A DNA stretch of 64,000 nt, taken from positions 1 through 64,000 of the forward strand of contig JAJQGU010000053.1 in NCBI GenBank assembly GCA_021200315.1. The letters are read 5' to 3'. The notes under the pieces were generated by a model. It saw nothing but the letters and a program-made list of their open reading frames with translations. It had not been told where the DNA came from and searched no databases. Below are positions 25,684-34,600 of the stretch, one piece after another (positions within the stretch are counted from its first letter, which is position 1; every line of letters starts with the position of its first letter). The stretch is from Akkermansiaceae bacterium (GTDB lineage: Bacteria > Verrucomicrobiota > Verrucomicrobiia > Verrucomicrobiales > Akkermansiaceae). Both the position numbers and the translations under genes were made by a program.

Positions 25684-26358
25684 TCAAGCTTCGTAAGAGG
25701 TGGGATCCGCTGTCCCAGCCTGCCGGAACGCTTGTTTTCGTTCCCTGCAAGTGGCGCAGACGCCGCAATGTCTCTCTCCTCCTTTGTAGCAGGAGTAGGT
25801 ATGGGCAAAGTCCACTCCGAGGCGGACACCGAGGCGAATGATGGCGGCCTTGTCCTGGTCAATGAAAGGCCGCAGAAGATGCAAGCGTGCATGAGTGCCG
25901 GCGGCAACGGCCGCTTCCATGGCCTGCATGAATGATTCCCGGCAATCGGGGTAGACGGCGTGGTCGCCTGAATGGGCGGCGATTACGATGCCGCCGCAGC
26001 CGGCGCTTTCTGTGATGCCGGCGGCAATGGCAAGGAAGATGCCGTTGCGGAAGGGGACGACGGTCTGTCTCATGTTTTCCTCATTGTAGGGCTCTGCGGG
26101 AATGGCGGCAGCGCCGTTGAGCAACGCGGAATCAAGATGTTGTGCGATGGATGAGATATCGATGACGCGATGGGGGACGCCCGCGCTTTCCGCTTGGAAC
26201 CCAGCGCAGGCGAGCTCATGGGAGCCATGGTTGGAACCGTAGTTGAAACTGAGGGCGAGACGAACCCTGTGCTCTCGCTGCGCCCAGCGGAGAGCGACGC
26301 TGGAATCGAGACCTCCGCTGAGAAGTACGGCCACTTGAAGAGGGGATGATGCGGACAT
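25684..26358 (-). CDS. queC: 7-cyano-7-deazaguanine synthase
   Basis: A 224-residue QueC, ATP-dependent ligase-like enzyme converting 7-carboxy-7-deazaguanine to preQ0 for queuosine. The PP-loop LLSGGLDSSVAL and the C-terminal zinc cysteines (SCYKGGERHCGVCATCRER) are intact. The frame opens at 26400, but the second ATG at 26358 (MSASSPLQ) is preferred because the PP-loop lies close to the start in this family. It follows queF closely and is the last gene of the serS-to-queC array. Confidence 0.93.
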   Translation of the reverse strand: MSASSPLQVAVLLSGGLDSSVALRWAQREHRVRLALSFNYGSNHGSHELACAGFQAESAGVPHRVIDISSIAQHLDSALLNGAAAIPAEPYNEENMRQTVVPFRNGIFLAIAAGITESAGCGGIVIAAHSGDHAVYPDCRESFMQAMEAAVAAGTHARLHLLRPFIDQDKAAIIRLGVRLGVDFAHTYSCYKGGERHCGVCATCRERKQAFRQAGTADPTSYEA

Positions 26359-26430
26359 AGAAAATAAAGAAGAATTGCGCCGAGACAATGAAGAAGGCAT
26401 CAGACGACTAAATATTTTTCAGGAGTGGGT

Positions 26431-26859
26431 TTACACGGGAGATGTTCCCGTGACGGGCGGCCTGTTCTGAGGTTTGTGTTCGGCGACGACTGTGAGCCGG
26501 ATGCCGCCCCGCATACCGAAACGGCCTTCGACGCGCAGCCACGCGGGATCGATGGCCTGCACGAAATCGTCGACGATGCGATTGACGATCTGTTCATTGA
26601 AAGCGGGATAGTTGCGATATGAAGCCAGATAATATTTAAGGGATTTGGTTTCCACGCATTGTCCCGCCGGGCTGTAGGTGATGGTGAGGCGGCAGGAATC
26701 CGGCTGGCCGGTGACGGGACAAAGAGAGGAGAATTCCGTCGTGTCGAGTTCGACGACGTAGGGGCGTCCGGGAGTGCGGTTGGGGAAGGATTCGAGCTTT
26801 GCGTCATCCGGGCTCGAAAAGAAATCGCTGTGTTTGCCGAGAAGTGTGAGATTGTCCAT
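26431..26859 (-). CDS. queF: NADPH-dependent 7-cyano-7-deazaguanine reductase
   Basis: A 142-residue short-form QueF reducing preQ0 to preQ1 in queuosine synthesis. The catalytic cysteine is in SSLCPVTGQPD and the family signature ETKSLKYYLASYRN (E-S-K-S-L in most members) follows, with conserved F-N-E. It is encoded directly before queC, so the two steps flanking preQ0 are made together. queD and queE are not in this window. Confidence 0.95.
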   Translation of the reverse strand: MDNLTLLGKHSDFFSSPDDAKLESFPNRTPGRPYVVELDTTEFSSLCPVTGQPDSCRLTITYSPAGQCVETKSLKYYLASYRNYPAFNEQIVNRIVDDFVQAIDPAWLRVEGRFGMRGGIRLTVVAEHKPQNRPPVTGTSPV

Positions 26860-26865
26860 GTGCGT

Positions 26866-28290
26866 CTATTTCGTAGGGGAAAAAGCGTCTTTCAAGTGCG
26901 GTGAGACCAGGTTTCTGGCTGCCCGGTGAGCCTCTGGGGGAACATATTCTTCCCAAGACGGGTCGTTGGATTCGATCATTTTCTGAATGTCGCGGGGGGT
27001 TTGCAGCAGATATTTCTGGTTGAAGTAGGGAACCTCGACAATGAGGCCGTTTTCGATAAGATGCTGGTAGAGATACTTGTACTTGGCAGGGGCCATGAAT
27101 GTCTTGGCCGTGACAAATTCGCCCGTTCTCCTATTGATCCACGGGGTGACGTAGAGCTTGGTCTTATTCAGGAAAGTGCGTCCTATAGAAGAGAGTATGC
27201 CGCCGGGCAAGTCTTCCACCCATTTATCCTTGAAGAGTTCATTGAGCAGACCAATGGAAAGCGCAATGGCCACGGGTTCATTGGTGTATTGGTTGAGCAG
27301 GGCGGAGATGCGGTGGAAGTGCGTCATGTTGGTGACGAGCACCGTTTTGCCCAAGGCGGCAAGACTGTCGACGCGGTCGAGGAAGTCGAGATGGTCGACT
27401 TCATCGCCGCGCAGGAGATTGCTCATGGAAATCTCGCAGATATCGACGCCCCGCTCTTGCTGCGTCTCATTAAGAGAGGCGCGGAATTTGCTGCGCACGC
27501 TGTCCATCATTTCGAGATGGATGTTGCAAAGAGGACGAAAACTGCCGCGCATAAGCACGATAGGTCGTTTGTAGAGGACGTCTGCCGCCTGAGCCACCGA
27601 ACCGTCCGGCTGAAAGAGAGTGGAATCGGACAGGCCGGACTGCACCAGCTGCAGTGCGAATAAACGGTTGTCCACCATCTCGAATCCATGTCCTTCAAAG
27701 CGTACGACGTCGATTTCGAGGTGGCCGGGAGGAATGTCGTCGGCGAGGGATTCGATGAAAGACTGCATCTGATCCATCTTGTAAAAAACCGCATAGATGA
27801 GATTGACGCCGATTGCGCCCAGATCGCGCATTTGAGAAGCATGGTTGGGCTCTTTCAGCCGTACATGCACGATGAGATCAGAGTGGGGGGAGCCGGGCTG
27901 GAGTTGAAAGCGGATGCCGAGCCATGCATTCCAAGGCCCATTGTCGCGATAGCCCTTGATTTTCGCCGTATTGCAAAAGGCAAAGAAACGCGTGTTCTCT
28001 CCGCGCTTTTCGCCGAGGCGGTTGATCAGCTGCGTGAATTCATAATCCAGCATTTGCCGCAAGCGCGCTTCGGATACATAGCGGCGAACCGAACCATAGA
28101 GTGTGTCGCTGACGGTCATGTCGTAAGCGGAGATTGTCTTGGCCACGGTGCCGGCCGCGCCCGAGGTGCGGAAAAACCAATTGGCGGTTTCCTGGCCGGC
28201 GCCTATTTCAGCAAAAGCCCCATATATGGACGGGTCGAGATTGATTTGGAGCGCTTTTTCTTGAGGGTCACTCAGCTCTTTGGTATCCAT
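26866..28290 (-). CDS. Conserved protein of unknown function
   Basis: A 474-residue soluble protein with no signal peptide or membrane segment. It begins QINLDPSIYGAFAEIGAGQE and contains ISAYDMTVSDTLYG, which I recall from a widespread family that databases annotate inconsistently (for example as a nicotinate-nucleotide adenylyltransferase). I cannot confirm any such activity: no HxGH nucleotidyltransferase motif is seen. It overlaps the PBP gene by 23 bases and precedes queF by 6, so it is clearly part of the operon. Its role is unknown. Confidence 0.7.
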   Translation of the reverse strand: MDTKELSDPQEKALQINLDPSIYGAFAEIGAGQETANWFFRTSGAAGTVAKTISAYDMTVSDTLYGSVRRYVSEARLRQMLDYEFTQLINRLGEKRGENTRFFAFCNTAKIKGYRDNGPWNAWLGIRFQLQPGSPHSDLIVHVRLKEPNHASQMRDLGAIGVNLIYAVFYKMDQMQSFIESLADDIPPGHLEIDVVRFEGHGFEMVDNRLFALQLVQSGLSDSTLFQPDGSVAQAADVLYKRPIVLMRGSFRPLCNIHLEMMDSVRSKFRASLNETQQERGVDICEISMSNLLRGDEVDHLDFLDRVDSLAALGKTVLVTNMTHFHRISALLNQYTNEPVAIALSIGLLNELFKDKWVEDLPGGILSSIGRTFLNKTKLYVTPWINRRTGEFVTAKTFMAPAKYKYLYQHLIENGLIVEVPYFNQKYLLQTPRDIQKMIESNDPSWEEYVPPEAHRAARNLVSPHLKDAFSPTK

Positions 28291-30883
28291 TGTCTTGTTT
28301 GTTCAGTTCTGGAGGTCGGACGGGGATGCGGATGTAGGATGGCACGGGAAGAGGCAGCAGAGTGGCCTCTGTCGACGTTTCCTCGTCGGCCTCTTCTACT
28401 TCGGCGGCTGTCGCTTCAAGCGGCGTGCTGGAGATATTTTGAACCGCTCCGCTGCCGTCTTTATATTTAGGACTGAGTTTGAGATCGCAGCCATAGGGAT
28501 CGCTGCCCTCGAGCGCGGGAGACAGGGGCAGAATGGGGGCGATTGGCAGAATGCGCGAAAGGACGCGCGGTCCGCTGGCTGACATGAAATCGAGCAGGCT
28601 CGGCGTTTCCTCGCCATGGATGTTGCATGCAGGGATGGTGAGATCGCCCTTGGGCAGGTATTCCATATACGTGTTGCGCACGTAGGTGGATTTGCCGTCG
28701 CGTGTCTGGGATTCATAGCAATACATAGTAGCGCGGCGTCCCGAGAGCGCACAGATTTCGACTGCTTCCACGGTGTCGGGCATGGCGATGTCCCTGCCGG
28801 GCAGCACCTCTTCCGCCATAGTGAGCGCCGCACCGAGAACCGGGGCGCATGTGTCCGACGAAAAGGCGTTGGGATAAATGGCGCTGCGTCCGTTGACAAA
28901 GCCGATCCAAACACCGCAGGTCACTTGCGAGGTATACCCGAACAGCCAGTTGTCGGCGAAGTCATAGTTCGTTCCCGTCTTGACTGCGCCCTTGAAGCCG
29001 GGGGGCAGATGATTCTGGACGCGAATCGCCGAACCGTCCTTGAGGGAATCCTGCAGAATGGAGTGAATTTGCCACGCGATGCTGGAATCGAGCGCCTTTG
29101 TGTGGGTATAGCCGCGGCGCGCGGTTACTTGAGGAGCTTCCCAGAGAGTATTGCCGTGAGTGTCCGTGATTCTGGTGATGAAATAAGTGGATTTGAGGCG
29201 TGTCCCCATGTTGGGGAGAGCGGTGTAGGCCATGGCCATCTGCAGCATGGAGACGGGCTCGGTGCCTACGTAAATGCGGGGATAGTAGACGGGATTAGCC
29301 TCGGTGCTGCCGGGGTTGCGCTGGGGTTCTGAGATGCCGAGTTGTTTGAGAATCTCGATGAAGGGGCGGCTGCCCAAGGCGATGCCCAATCTCAGAGATG
29401 CGGATATTTTGGACTGGGAGAGCGCCTTGCGCGCGGAAACGCTGTCTTCATAACGTCCCTTTACCGTCTCGATACCCCATTCGCCAAGAATGCCTTCAGA
29501 ACCACCAATGCCGGTCAGGCGATTATCGATCGCGTCGTCTACCAGTCGTGAGGTGGGATTGTAGCCCTGCTGAAAGGCGGCCATGTAGAGCATGGGGAGA
29601 ATGGCCGTGCCGGGCGGGCGGGCGCCGTTGCGGATAATATCGTAGTTGTCGCGGGCGAAATCGCGCCCCCCATGGTAGGCCAAGATGCCTCCGGTCGAGT
29701 TGTCGAGCATGAGCACGCAACCATCGAGATATTTGTGTTTTTGTGAATCGGGTGCGTTTTTGTCCGCAAAGAGCACATGTTTGTAATCCTCGTGCTTTTC
29801 GATTTTTTCGAGCTGTTCCTTCAGGGCGGCGCCCGTGGCGTCCTGAAGCTTTTTGTCGAGCGTGGTGTAGATGCGGATGCCGGAGCTTTTGACGATCTCT
29901 TCCCCGCGCACTTTGTCTTCAAACAGGTTGATGGCCTGTTGCTCGATCAGTTTGTGGATGTGCGAGGTCTGGCGGCGGAGAGGGCGAGGATTAATCCCCA
30001 GGGGGAGGGCTTTGAGCCGTTCGGTCTCCTGATAGCTTAGATAGCCGCTGCGGCGCATGCGATCCAGCACGTCATTGCGCCACTGGACGTTGCCTTCGGG
30101 ATTCCTGATGGGGTTGAACGTCTCTGGGTTTTTGATCAAGGCGGCCAGTGACGCGGATTCGCGTACGGTGAGGTCTTTCGGCTCTTTGCCAAAATAGCCG
30201 AGAGAAGCGGCTCGAATGCCGTAATATCCACGCCCGAAGCAGATTCTGTTGAGATAGAATTCGAGGATCTGTTCTTTGCTGTACTTCTCCTCAATGCGCA
30301 TGGCCAAGAATATCTCCACAATCTTTCGCCCGTATTTGCCTTCGTTTCTGGCTTCGGCACGGCGTTCGAGATCATAGGCGTTGCGGGCCAGCTGCTGCGT
30401 GATGGTTGAGGCTCCCTGATTGGCATGGCCTCCCGCCTTGAACAATTGCAGCGCGGCGCGCGCGATCCCGACGGGGTCATAGCCCTTGTGTTCTCTGAAG
30501 CGGGAATCTTCCTGGGCGATGACGGCGTTGATCAGGTTGTCCGATATGTCTTTGAGAGGCACATAGCTGCGGTTTTCATCGAAAATGCGCCCCATTTCCT
30601 CCCCGTTTCTGTCGAAAATGATGCAGGGGCGGTCGAGGTTGTTGATGTTTTCCAGATCGAATTCTTCGGCCCATTTTTTGTAGGGTGAGGTGAAGAAGTC
30701 GAAGGCGAGCCAGCCGCAGAGAACTCCTGCGGCGGCGATGACGAGTAGCGTGATCAGCAGGCGCACGAGAAAACGGCGGAGACGCGGTGTCTTCTCTCCC
30801 CGGCCTCCCCGCCGCTGCGGATCATGTTTTCGCCGTTGAGCCTGCGCTCGCCTGCGCAGCTGGAAATCATCCAATTCATCCAT
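28268..30883 (-). CDS. Class A penicillin-binding protein with a degenerate transpeptidase domain
   Basis: An 871-residue bifunctional-type PBP: a basic cytoplasmic tail, one membrane anchor (about 37-58), a GT51 glycosyltransferase domain (about 105-280) and a transpeptidase domain (about 335-680). The GT51 motifs IAQEDSRF (E125), GASTITQQL and ILEFYLN are intact, so glycan polymerisation should work. In the transpeptidase domain the S-x-x-K motif reads T426-A-I-L429 inside PPGTAILP, so both the nucleophile serine and the lysine are replaced, and the S-x-N motif reads S491-K-I493. The KTGT motif (635-638) is kept. It therefore looks like an active glycosyltransferase with a pseudo-transpeptidase. 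It has a long C-terminal tail rich in P, E and T. Confidence 0.9.
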   Translation of the reverse strand: MDELDDFQLRRRAQAQRRKHDPQRRGGRGEKTPRLRRFLVRLLITLLVIAAAGVLCGWLAFDFFTSPYKKWAEEFDLENINNLDRPCIIFDRNGEEMGRIFDENRSYVPLKDISDNLINAVIAQEDSRFREHKGYDPVGIARAALQLFKAGGHANQGASTITQQLARNAYDLERRAEARNEGKYGRKIVEIFLAMRIEEKYSKEQILEFYLNRICFGRGYYGIRAASLGYFGKEPKDLTVRESASLAALIKNPETFNPIRNPEGNVQWRNDVLDRMRRSGYLSYQETERLKALPLGINPRPLRRQTSHIHKLIEQQAINLFEDKVRGEEIVKSSGIRIYTTLDKKLQDATGAALKEQLEKIEKHEDYKHVLFADKNAPDSQKHKYLDGCVLMLDNSTGGILAYHGGRDFARDNYDIIRNGARPPGTAILPMLYMAAFQQGYNPTSRLVDDAIDNRLTGIGGSEGILGEWGIETVKGRYEDSVSARKALSQSKISASLRLGIALGSRPFIEILKQLGISEPQRNPGSTEANPVYYPRIYVGTEPVSMLQMAMAYTALPNMGTRLKSTYFITRITDTHGNTLWEAPQVTARRGYTHTKALDSSIAWQIHSILQDSLKDGSAIRVQNHLPPGFKGAVKTGTNYDFADNWLFGYTSQVTCGVWIGFVNGRSAIYPNAFSSDTCAPVLGAALTMAEEVLPGRDIAMPDTVEAVEICALSGRRATMYCYESQTRDGKSTYVRNTYMEYLPKGDLTIPACNIHGEETPSLLDFMSASGPRVLSRILPIAPILPLSPALEGSDPYGCDLKLSPKYKDGSGAVQNISSTPLEATAAEVEEADEETSTEATLLPLPVPSYIRIPVRPPELNKQDNGYQRAE

Positions 30884-30998
30884 TGTGGAAAGTTATAGAG
30901 AACTTGTGGAAATACTATCAGAGCCTGCGGGGAAAGCAAGGCGAAAGCCTGTCGCGATTTGTATACGCCGCCAATTCGGCGATGACGAGCCGGCGTTT

Positions 30999-31208
30999 TT
31001 ATTTGTTGCGGGCGCTGCAATTGGGACAGCGGGGGAACGCTCCTTTCCGGATGAAGCGGTAGCCGCAGAGGCGGCAGATGCGATGCGTCTTCCTGCGCTT
31101 CATGCGGCGAAGCTTGGCGCTGAGGGCGGAAGCGGAAAAGATCGCGAGCACGCCGGCCATGCCGATGAACGCCAAGTCCAGCATCCATTCATCCGGAGTA
31201 AACGTCAT
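30999..31208 (-). CDS. Small membrane protein with a zinc ribbon
   Basis: A 69-residue protein with one hydrophobic segment near the start and a C-terminal zinc ribbon, CRLCGYRF...CPNCSARN, giving a C-x2-C / C-x2-C site. The longer frame adds six residues; the ATG at 31208 overlaps the tonB-like stop by four bases and fits coupling. It precedes the PBP gene by 115 bases. No family is recognised. A role as a metal-dependent regulator or scaffold is only a guess. Confidence 0.65.
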   Translation of the reverse strand: MTFTPDEWMLDLAFIGMAGVLAIFSASALSAKLRRMKRRKTHRICRLCGYRFIRKGAFPRCPNCSARNK

Positions 31209-31933
31209 GGCGAAATCTCCTCCCATTCAATTGACAGCAGAGCGCTTCGCATGGCGGGGGAAAATGACCACCGGGCATCCCGGAGAAAGGCTGCGGCTGC
31301 GCGATCCGCTTCGGATGAGCCGGAACTTTCCATGAGTGTGAGCTGCTCTGGGCGGCCGTCGCTGCCAAGGACTACGAGGAAGGAACTTTTCCTGCCGACC
31401 CAACCTGGGTCTGCATCATGCGGATGAGGAGGACGGTGCGCGAGAGCCCCCCATGACATGGGAACCCGCAGCAGGTTCGGCATGACGGAAGGCGCTTCCA
31501 AGGGGCTCTCTTTTGTATCTTCCCGTTCGGTCGGGGGAAGCACGGGCTCCTGTGCGAGAGTATAAGAGAACGGTACCGGCGAAAGCCGGCGAGGTATGGG
31601 AACAGGAGCTGGATTCGATCTGACATCGGTGTGCAGCGGAAAGCTGGTTCTGGACTTTTGTGCGGGATCCACCTGCGCCGGAAATCCTCTCCTGAGGACG
31701 GAGCGGCTGTCGAGTGAGAACAGTAATTGCCGATTGTTCTGGGCAATGTAGAAAATCTGCCCCGGCAGGGCAGGCGTCCTCTGCTTGGGAAACTTCACCC
31801 GACTTGCGAAAAGCAGACCTGCGTAAAGCCCGGCTCCCAGCAGGAGGAAGACCGGCATGTAACTTTTGATGCGCCCCCTTCGGACGAAAAATGTCAAAAG
31901 TTCCTGGAAATCAATTTTTTGAACCTTTTTCAT
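31205..31933 (-). CDS. TonB-like energy-transducing protein
   Basis: A 242-residue protein with a short cytoplasmic start, one membrane segment (about 26-44), a proline-rich middle, and a C-terminal domain holding VVLGSDGRPEQLTLMESSGS and ending RDARWSFSPAM, the pattern of TonB/TolA-type C-terminal domains. It follows exbD after three bases. TonB proteins span the periplasm and use the proton gradient through ExbBD. No TonB-dependent receptor is in this window, so a cell-envelope (Tol-like) role is equally possible. Confidence 0.75.
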   Translation of the reverse strand: MKKVQKIDFQELLTFFVRRGRIKSYMPVFLLLGAGLYAGLLFASRVKFPKQRTPALPGQIFYIAQNNRQLLFSLDSRSVLRRGFPAQVDPAQKSRTSFPLHTDVRSNPAPVPIPRRLSPVPFSYTLAQEPVLPPTEREDTKESPLEAPSVMPNLLRVPMSWGALAHRPPHPHDADPGWVGRKSSFLVVLGSDGRPEQLTLMESSGSSEADRAAAAFLRDARWSFSPAMRSALLSIEWEEISP

Positions 31934-31936
31934 CCA

Positions 31937-32377
31937 TCAGTGTCCGGGTTCGGCCGCGCTGGCGCAATGCATGCCCTTTGAAAGCACGAGATCAATGACG
32001 CTCTGCATCATGCCGAGAGAGATGCTTTTGTCGGCGTAGAGAACTATTGTCAGGTGATGGCGGTGCTCTTGGGGCGTTTTTTCGATTAATTCATCAAACT
32101 CTCTCGATAGACCTCTCACGCCGTCTTTGATCAATTTGCTTTCCAGAAAGCAGCGGGGAGAGTCGCCGGGGGTGATGGTCAGCACGCGCATGTAGGCCGG
32201 GTCATAGGTGCCGATGTGATAGCGCGATTCCGCCGGCACGACGGAAACGCCGTAACGGGGCAGAATGCTCGAGCTGATCAGGGTGAGCACGAACACGAGA
32301 ATGACGACATTCAGCCCTACGCTTCCCAGTATGAGAAACGAAGGGGTAGGCAGAGTGGAGCGAATGGGAGGCGTCAT
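31937..32377 (-). CDS. exbD: Biopolymer transport protein ExbD/TolR family
   Basis: A 146-residue ExbD/TolR protein. The start TLPTPSFLILGSVGLNVVILVFVLTL gives a single membrane segment near the N-terminus. Its periplasmic domain has the usual ILYADKSISLGMMQSVIDL pattern. ExbD and TolR pair with ExbB or TolQ as the proton-driven motor. It overlaps the ExbB-like gene by four bases and is followed by the tonB-like gene. The catalytic aspartate normally in this membrane segment is not evident, which may be misalignment or divergence. Confidence 0.8.
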   Translation of the reverse strand: MTPPIRSTLPTPSFLILGSVGLNVVILVFVLTLISSSILPRYGVSVVPAESRYHIGTYDPAYMRVLTITPGDSPRCFLESKLIKDGVRGLSREFDELIEKTPQEHRHHLTIVLYADKSISLGMMQSVIDLVLSKGMHCASAAEPGH

Positions 32378-33015
32378 GAGACAGCGGTCGGCGGTTGGAG
32401 GCCGTTCATCCGCGCATCGGCGATCATGTGCACGGTTTCCAGAGCCGCACGATGCACTTTGTTGATCAGTTTGCGGGCGCGTGATGAAAGATAGACGTAG
32501 AACAAATAGGCTGGGATGGCCAGCGCGATGCCCATGGCCGAAGCCAGCAAAGCCTGGTGGACGGCATGCGACATTTCCAGCGCGGGCACGCGGCCTTCAA
32601 GAATATTGGGCTGGTTGTAAAAGCGGATCAGTGCCAGAATGGTGCCGAACATGCCGAGCAGAGGCGTTACCATGGCCGTTACCAAAAGCCCCCGGATGTT
32701 TTTCTCGATCCGGTAGGTTTCAAGCTGGACAGCCTCTGTGGCAATATCGCGCAATTCAGTGCGCGGGAGAGAAGGGCGGGAGAGCACGGCCTCCACCACG
32801 CGAGCCGTGGGCCCCGGCAGCAAGGCAGCTTCGTGCTGTGCCTCTCCATAGGCTCTCTTGCGGAGCAGGGCGGAGAGGCCGCGCAGGAAATCGCCCGAGT
32901 TGATGTTGACCCGATGAAAGTAGAACAGCCTTTCGCCGATTACGCCCATCGCGTACACGGCGAAGAAACTCATTACCCAGAAAAGCGGTCCGATGTTGTC
33001 GATCAATTCTTTCAT
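32374..33015 (-). CDS. exbB: MotA/TolQ/ExbB proton channel family protein
   Basis: A 213-residue MotA/TolQ/ExbB protein with three membrane segments (about 5-25, 103-125 and 155-180), and a typical cytoplasmic loop. The signature TAMVTPLLGMFGTILALIRFY and the ALLASAMGIALAIPAYLFY segment are seen. It forms the proton-conducting pentamer with ExbD. It overlaps serS by four bases and exbD by four, so serS, exbB, exbD are coupled. Whether it serves TonB or Tol cannot be told. Confidence 0.9.
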   Translation of the reverse strand: MKELIDNIGPLFWVMSFFAVYAMGVIGERLFYFHRVNINSGDFLRGLSALLRKRAYGEAQHEAALLPGPTARVVEAVLSRPSLPRTELRDIATEAVQLETYRIEKNIRGLLVTAMVTPLLGMFGTILALIRFYNQPNILEGRVPALEMSHAVHQALLASAMGIALAIPAYLFYVYLSSRARKLINKVHRAALETVHMIADARMNGLQPPTAVS

Positions 33016-34307
33016 TGCCTTTCAACGTGTTGAGCCACTGGTCTGATGCAGTCGCTTCCGTAATAAGGGACAAGCGCCGCGGGGAGCTTCACCGAGCCGT
33101 CCGGCTGCTGGCATTGTTCAAGAAGAGCGACGTAGAGCCTTGGCAGAGCCGTGCCCGAACCATTGAGCGTGTGGCAGAAGCGGTTTCTTCCTCCGGCATC
33201 CTTGCAGCGCAGGCGCATGCGGCGAGCCTGGTAATCCGTGAAGCATGAACAGGATGAGACTTCGAGATATTGGCCCTGGCCGGGCGCCCACACTTCGATA
33301 TCGTATGTCTTGGCGGAGGAGAACCCCAAGTCACCCGTACAGAGCTCGATTACCCGGTAGTGCAGACCGAGTTTTTGAAGGATGGATTCCGCGTGGGAAA
33401 GAAGTGTCTCAAGCTCTGCAAACGAATCCTCCGGCTTGAGAATTTGTACAAGCTCAACTTTGTCGAATTGGTGGATGCGGATCATGCCTTTGTTGTCCCG
33501 CCCGGCGGAGCCGGCTTCGCGGCGGAAGCAGGGAGTGTAGGCTGTCAATTTGATCGGGAGCTCGGCCTCCATCACGATCGTGTCGCGATAGAGATTGGTG
33601 ACGGGCACTTCGGCCGTGGGCGCCAAGAACATCTGTTGGCCTTCGGTGCCGTACATGTCGTCTTCGAATTTTGGGAGCTGGCCGGTGCCTTCCATACATT
33701 CGCGCTTCACAATGAACGGCACTCCCACTTCCTGATAGCCGTTTTCCCGCGTTTGCGTATCGAGCAGGAAGTTGATCAGGGCGCGTTCCAGCCGTGCGCC
33801 GCGTCCTCGATAGACCACGAAACCCGAGCCGGCGATGCGAATGGCGTCCTCAAAGGAAATCAGGCCGAGCGAGGAGGCGAGCTCCACATGATTCCTCGGG
33901 TTTTCGATGGCCGGCTTTTCCCCCCATGTCTTGATCTCGGGATTGGCTGTTTCGTCCAAACCTACGGGGCACCCTTCATGCGGCAGGTTGGGGATGCCCA
34001 TCAGCAGTCCGTTCAATTCCATGGCGACGGCTTCGGATTCCGCCTCCAGCTCTTTGATGCGTCTGCCGATGGCATGCATGTGAGTTTCAAGCTCCGAAGT
34101 GTCCTGACTTTGCCTTTTGAGTATGCCGATTTGCTTGGACGACGAGTTGCGTTCGGACTGAAGCTGTTGTTTTTCTGTTTCTGCACGGCGCCTTTTGTCG
34201 TCGCAGGCGAGAACGCGGTCGACCAAGCGCCACGCATCGCCTCCGCGCCGGCGGAGCCGTTCTTTCACTTCTTCCGGCCTCTCTCTGATCAAACGAATGT
34301 CAAGCAT
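33012..34307 (-). CDS. serS: Seryl-tRNA synthetase
   Basis: A 431-residue class IIa synthetase charging tRNA-Ser. The N-terminal long coiled coil is followed by motif 2 (around TPCFRREAGSAGRDNKGMIR) and motif 3 near the C-terminus. The frame opens 34 codons earlier; the ATG at 34307 (MLDIRLIRERPEEV) is the standard SerRS start. It is the first gene of the long minus-strand array through queC. Confidence 0.97.
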   Translation of the reverse strand: MLDIRLIRERPEEVKERLRRRGGDAWRLVDRVLACDDKRRRAETEKQQLQSERNSSSKQIGILKRQSQDTSELETHMHAIGRRIKELEAESEAVAMELNGLLMGIPNLPHEGCPVGLDETANPEIKTWGEKPAIENPRNHVELASSLGLISFEDAIRIAGSGFVVYRGRGARLERALINFLLDTQTRENGYQEVGVPFIVKRECMEGTGQLPKFEDDMYGTEGQQMFLAPTAEVPVTNLYRDTIVMEAELPIKLTAYTPCFRREAGSAGRDNKGMIRIHQFDKVELVQILKPEDSFAELETLLSHAESILQKLGLHYRVIELCTGDLGFSSAKTYDIEVWAPGQGQYLEVSSCSCFTDYQARRMRLRCKDAGGRNRFCHTLNGSGTALPRLYVALLEQCQQPDGSVKLPAALVPYYGSDCIRPVAQHVERQ

Positions 34308-34600
34308 AGCGGAAACCAGTGTAATCGACAGGGCTTTCTCTTCAAGCTTGAAGTGCGTCCGCAGGATTCCATGCGGCCTTTCTCCGACTTCACTCTTGTG
34401 CCTTTGCACTGATGAAATTCATGGAATCGAACGCATCTTTCAAATACAGCATGTTTTCTCAGAGGGTAGACTTTACGGGCAGAGATTCTCCGAGGGAAAC
34501 GGGAACATGAAGCAATGTCGGCATGTTTTTCCTTGCATAGGGAAGGCCGGCGCCTTATATTCGGGCGGTATTTCGGAAGCGTGACCCGCGAGAAAGTGAT

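Noticed and set aside
26360-26430. preQ1 riboswitch near queC/queF
   Set aside because: The two genes lie deep inside a tight array with overlaps and no leader; no pseudoknot-like sequence is visible.
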